Shown: one piece after another, positions 6,640 to 7,851 of the stretch
Layout of the letters: each line of letters starts with the position of its first letter
Numbering within the stretch: the first letter of the stretch is position 1
Assembly (NCBI GenBank): GCA_011391655.1
Contig: JAABQE010000260.1
Span: 1-7,851 of the forward strand
Direction: 5' to 3'
From: Hydrogenophilales bacterium
GTDB taxonomy: Bacteria > Pseudomonadota > Gammaproteobacteria > Burkholderiales > Thiobacillaceae
DNA length: 7,851 nt
Notes under the pieces: generated by a model
What the model was told of the DNA's origin: nothing
What the model saw: only the letters and a program-made list of their open reading frames with translations
Database searches by the model: none
Position numbers and translations under genes: made by a program

Positions 6640-7091
6640 AAACCCGGATGCAAAACCTGATGGCCGTCGTCCTGACACTCGCGTGTTTGAGCGCGCCTGC
6701 GGCGGCTGATGGTCTGATCATGGTGCGCACGGACAAGTCGTTTCCCGAGGCGATGACTTCGCTGCAAAGCGCCATTTCCACGCGCGGTTACACCATCACG
6801 CGCCTGCAGCAGGTGAATGAAAACCTGGAGCGACGCGACTACAAAAGCGATATGTATCGCGTGGTGTATTTCGGCAAATACGAGGAAGTGAAACAGTTGA
6901 CCGCGGCACACCCGGAGCTGATCGCATTTTTGCCGCTGAGCATCACGATTTTTGCCGAAGGCGAACAAAGCATCATGGTGGCAAGCCATCCGCAAACCAT
7001 ATCAAGCTTTTACCCGGATGCCACCCTGAAACCGGTGTTTGATCGCTGGGAAAGCGACATCGAAGCAATCATGGACGAAGTGCGCGAATAG
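6636..7091 (+). CDS. Small secreted DUF302 protein, partner of the cytochrome-DUF302 fusion
   Basis: The 151-residue product has a Sec-type signal peptide (basic KTR, hydrophobic 8-18, cleavage likely after Ala24 in APAAA). The mature protein of about 127 residues is a single DUF302 domain, function unknown. It is a paralogue of the C-terminal domain of the preceding protein. From VYFGKYEEV (about 77-85) to the end the two align by eye without a gap, sharing YF, FLP, a two-residue-offset I-F-x-x-G pattern and a C-terminal acidic helix. The three cysteines of the fused domain correspond here to Gly80, Leu101 and Phe135, so the mature protein has no cysteine at all. Cys17 is in the signal peptide, and the residues before it (T-L-A) are not a good lipobox. 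The gene overlaps the cytochrome gene by four bases (ATGA), so the products probably act together in the periplasm. Confidence 0.88.
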   Translation: MKTRMQNLMAVVLTLACLSAPAAADGLIMVRTDKSFPEAMTSLQSAISTRGYTITRLQQVNENLERRDYKSDMYRVVYFGKYEEVKQLTAAHPELIAFLPLSITIFAEGEQSIMVASHPQTISSFYPDATLKPVFDRWESDIEAIMDEVRE

Positions 7092-7095
7092 GCTG

Positions 7096-7133
7096 CACGC
7101 AGGCACGCGCAACCAGTCGATCAGACCTGCGTG
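7096..7133. repeat. Eight-base inverted repeat between the convergent DUF302 and hemL genes
   Basis: CACGCAGG (7096-7103) is the exact reverse complement of CCTGCGTG (7126-7133), with 22 bases between. The right arm is inside the last codons of hemL. There is no T-run on either side, so it is at best a weak bidirectional transcription barrier. It may be chance. Confidence 0.25.
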
Positions 7134-7851
7134 AACGCCTGACGCGCCGCCGCGATCGTGGCGTCGATGTCGGCATCGCTGTGGGCAGCCGAGACGAATC
7201 CCGCTTCAAATGCCGACGGTGCCAGATAAAAACCGAGGTCGAGCATGGCGTGGAAAAAGCGGTTGAATTTCTCCTTGTCGCACTGCATCACCTCGGCAAA
7301 GCTGGTCGGCGGTTTGGCCGCAAAGTAGAGGCCGAACATGCCGCCGACCGAGTCGGCACAGAAGGTGACACCGGCCTCTTTGGCGGCGGCGTTGAGGCCG
7401 TTCACCAGCCGCTTGGTGCTGGCGGTCAGGCGCGCATGAAAGCCGGGCGCGCTGATGGCGTCGAGCGTCGCCAGGCCCGCCGCCACCGCAACCGGATTAC
7501 CTGACAGCGTGCCGGCCTGATATACCGGGCCGGTGGGCGCAAGGTAGTCCATTACGTCGGCGCGGCCGCCAAACGCACCGACCGGCATGCCGCCGCCGAT
7601 GACCTTGCCGAGCGTGGTGAGGTCGGGGCGGATGCCAAGCAGCTTTTGCGCGCAGCCGAGGTCAACCCGAAATCCCGTCATCACTTCATCGAAAATCAGC
7701 AGCGCGCCGTGCGCATCGCACAGCCGGCGCATGGCAGCCATGAATTCGGCGGTTGGCTTGACCAGATTCATGTTGCCGGCAAACGGCTCGACGATGATGC
7801 AGGCAATCTCGTTGCCGATTTCGGCGAAGGTGCGCTCGAGCCCGGCGACGT
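7121..7851 (-). CDS. hemL: Glutamate-1-semialdehyde 2,1-aminomutase (N-terminus cut by window edge)
   Basis: HemL is the PLP-dependent enzyme that converts glutamate-1-semialdehyde to 5-aminolevulinate, the last step of the C5 route to heme in the cytoplasm. The frame is open from the right edge to TGA at 7123-7121, giving the C-terminal 242 residues of a family of about 426. Visible landmarks in order are [14 protein letters not shown], the [12 protein letters not shown] segment with the Asp that contacts the PLP ring nitrogen, [16 protein letters not shown] with the Schiff-base lysine (codon 7606-7604), [24 protein letters not shown] and [11 protein letters not shown]. These match E. coli HemL closely. 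The gene converges on the DUF302 operon with 29 bases between stop codons. Its promoter lies outside the window. Confidence 0.97.
   Translation of the reverse strand, partial: VAGLERTFAEIGNEIACIIVEPFAGNMNLVKPTAEFMAAMRRLCDAHGALLIFDEVMTGFRVDLGCAQKLLGIRPDLTTLGKVIGGGMPVGAFGGRADVMDYLAPTGPVYQAGTLSGNPVAVAAGLATLDAISAPGFHARLTASTKRLVNGLNAAAKEAGVTFCADSVGGMFGLYFAAKPPTSFAEVMQCDKEKFNRFFHAMLDLGFYLAPSAFEAGFVSAAHSDADIDATIAAARQAFTQV

Noticed and set aside
6684..6704. Possible lipoprotein signal at Cys17 of the small DUF302 protein
   Set aside because: The residues before the cysteine are T-L-A, which lack the usual Leu at -3, and a standard signal peptidase I site (APAAA) follows.

Overview
The window is ordinary-density bacterial chromosome, moderately GC-rich, with seven protein genes and no intergenic gap longer than about 160 bases. 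Protein resemblance recalled from memory (GlmU, HemL, CutA, FxsA, a large DsbD and a DsrS-like protein) suggests a betaproteobacterium, most likely of the Nitrosomonadales / Thiobacillus-Gallionella-Sulfuricella type. This placement is inference; no search was run. No tRNA, rRNA, mobile element, CRISPR array or phage gene is visible.

Layout from left to right. Positions 1-1111 (minus) hold glmU, cut off by the left edge. A 158-base gap carries a minus-strand hairpin terminator for fxsA and a candidate glmU promoter. fxsA (minus, 1270-1677) and cutA (plus, 1681-2004) are head to head with only three bases between their start codons. cutA overlaps dsbD (1997-4318) by 8 bases. After a short convergent gap comes a DsrS-like gene (minus, 4388-5452). 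Its 110-base upstream region is shared with a divergent two-gene operon. The first gene of that operon (5563-6639) encodes a periplasmic diheme cytochrome c fused to a C-terminal DUF302 domain. The second (6636-7091) encodes a small secreted DUF302 protein. hemL (minus, 7121 to the right edge) is convergent with this operon and is cut off at its N-terminus.

How the genes fit together. GlmU supplies UDP-GlcNAc for peptidoglycan and LPS. HemL makes 5-aminolevulinate, the precursor of heme. DsbD carries electrons from cytoplasmic thioredoxin to the periplasm, where reduced thiols are needed for disulfide isomerisation and for cytochrome c maturation. The diheme cytochrome/DUF302 operon is therefore next to genes for heme supply and periplasmic thiol reduction. 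That link is suggestive, not proven.

The least explained parts are the cytochrome-DUF302 fusion with its cysteine-free partner, the palindrome around its likely promoter, and the duplicated N-terminal domain of DsbD.
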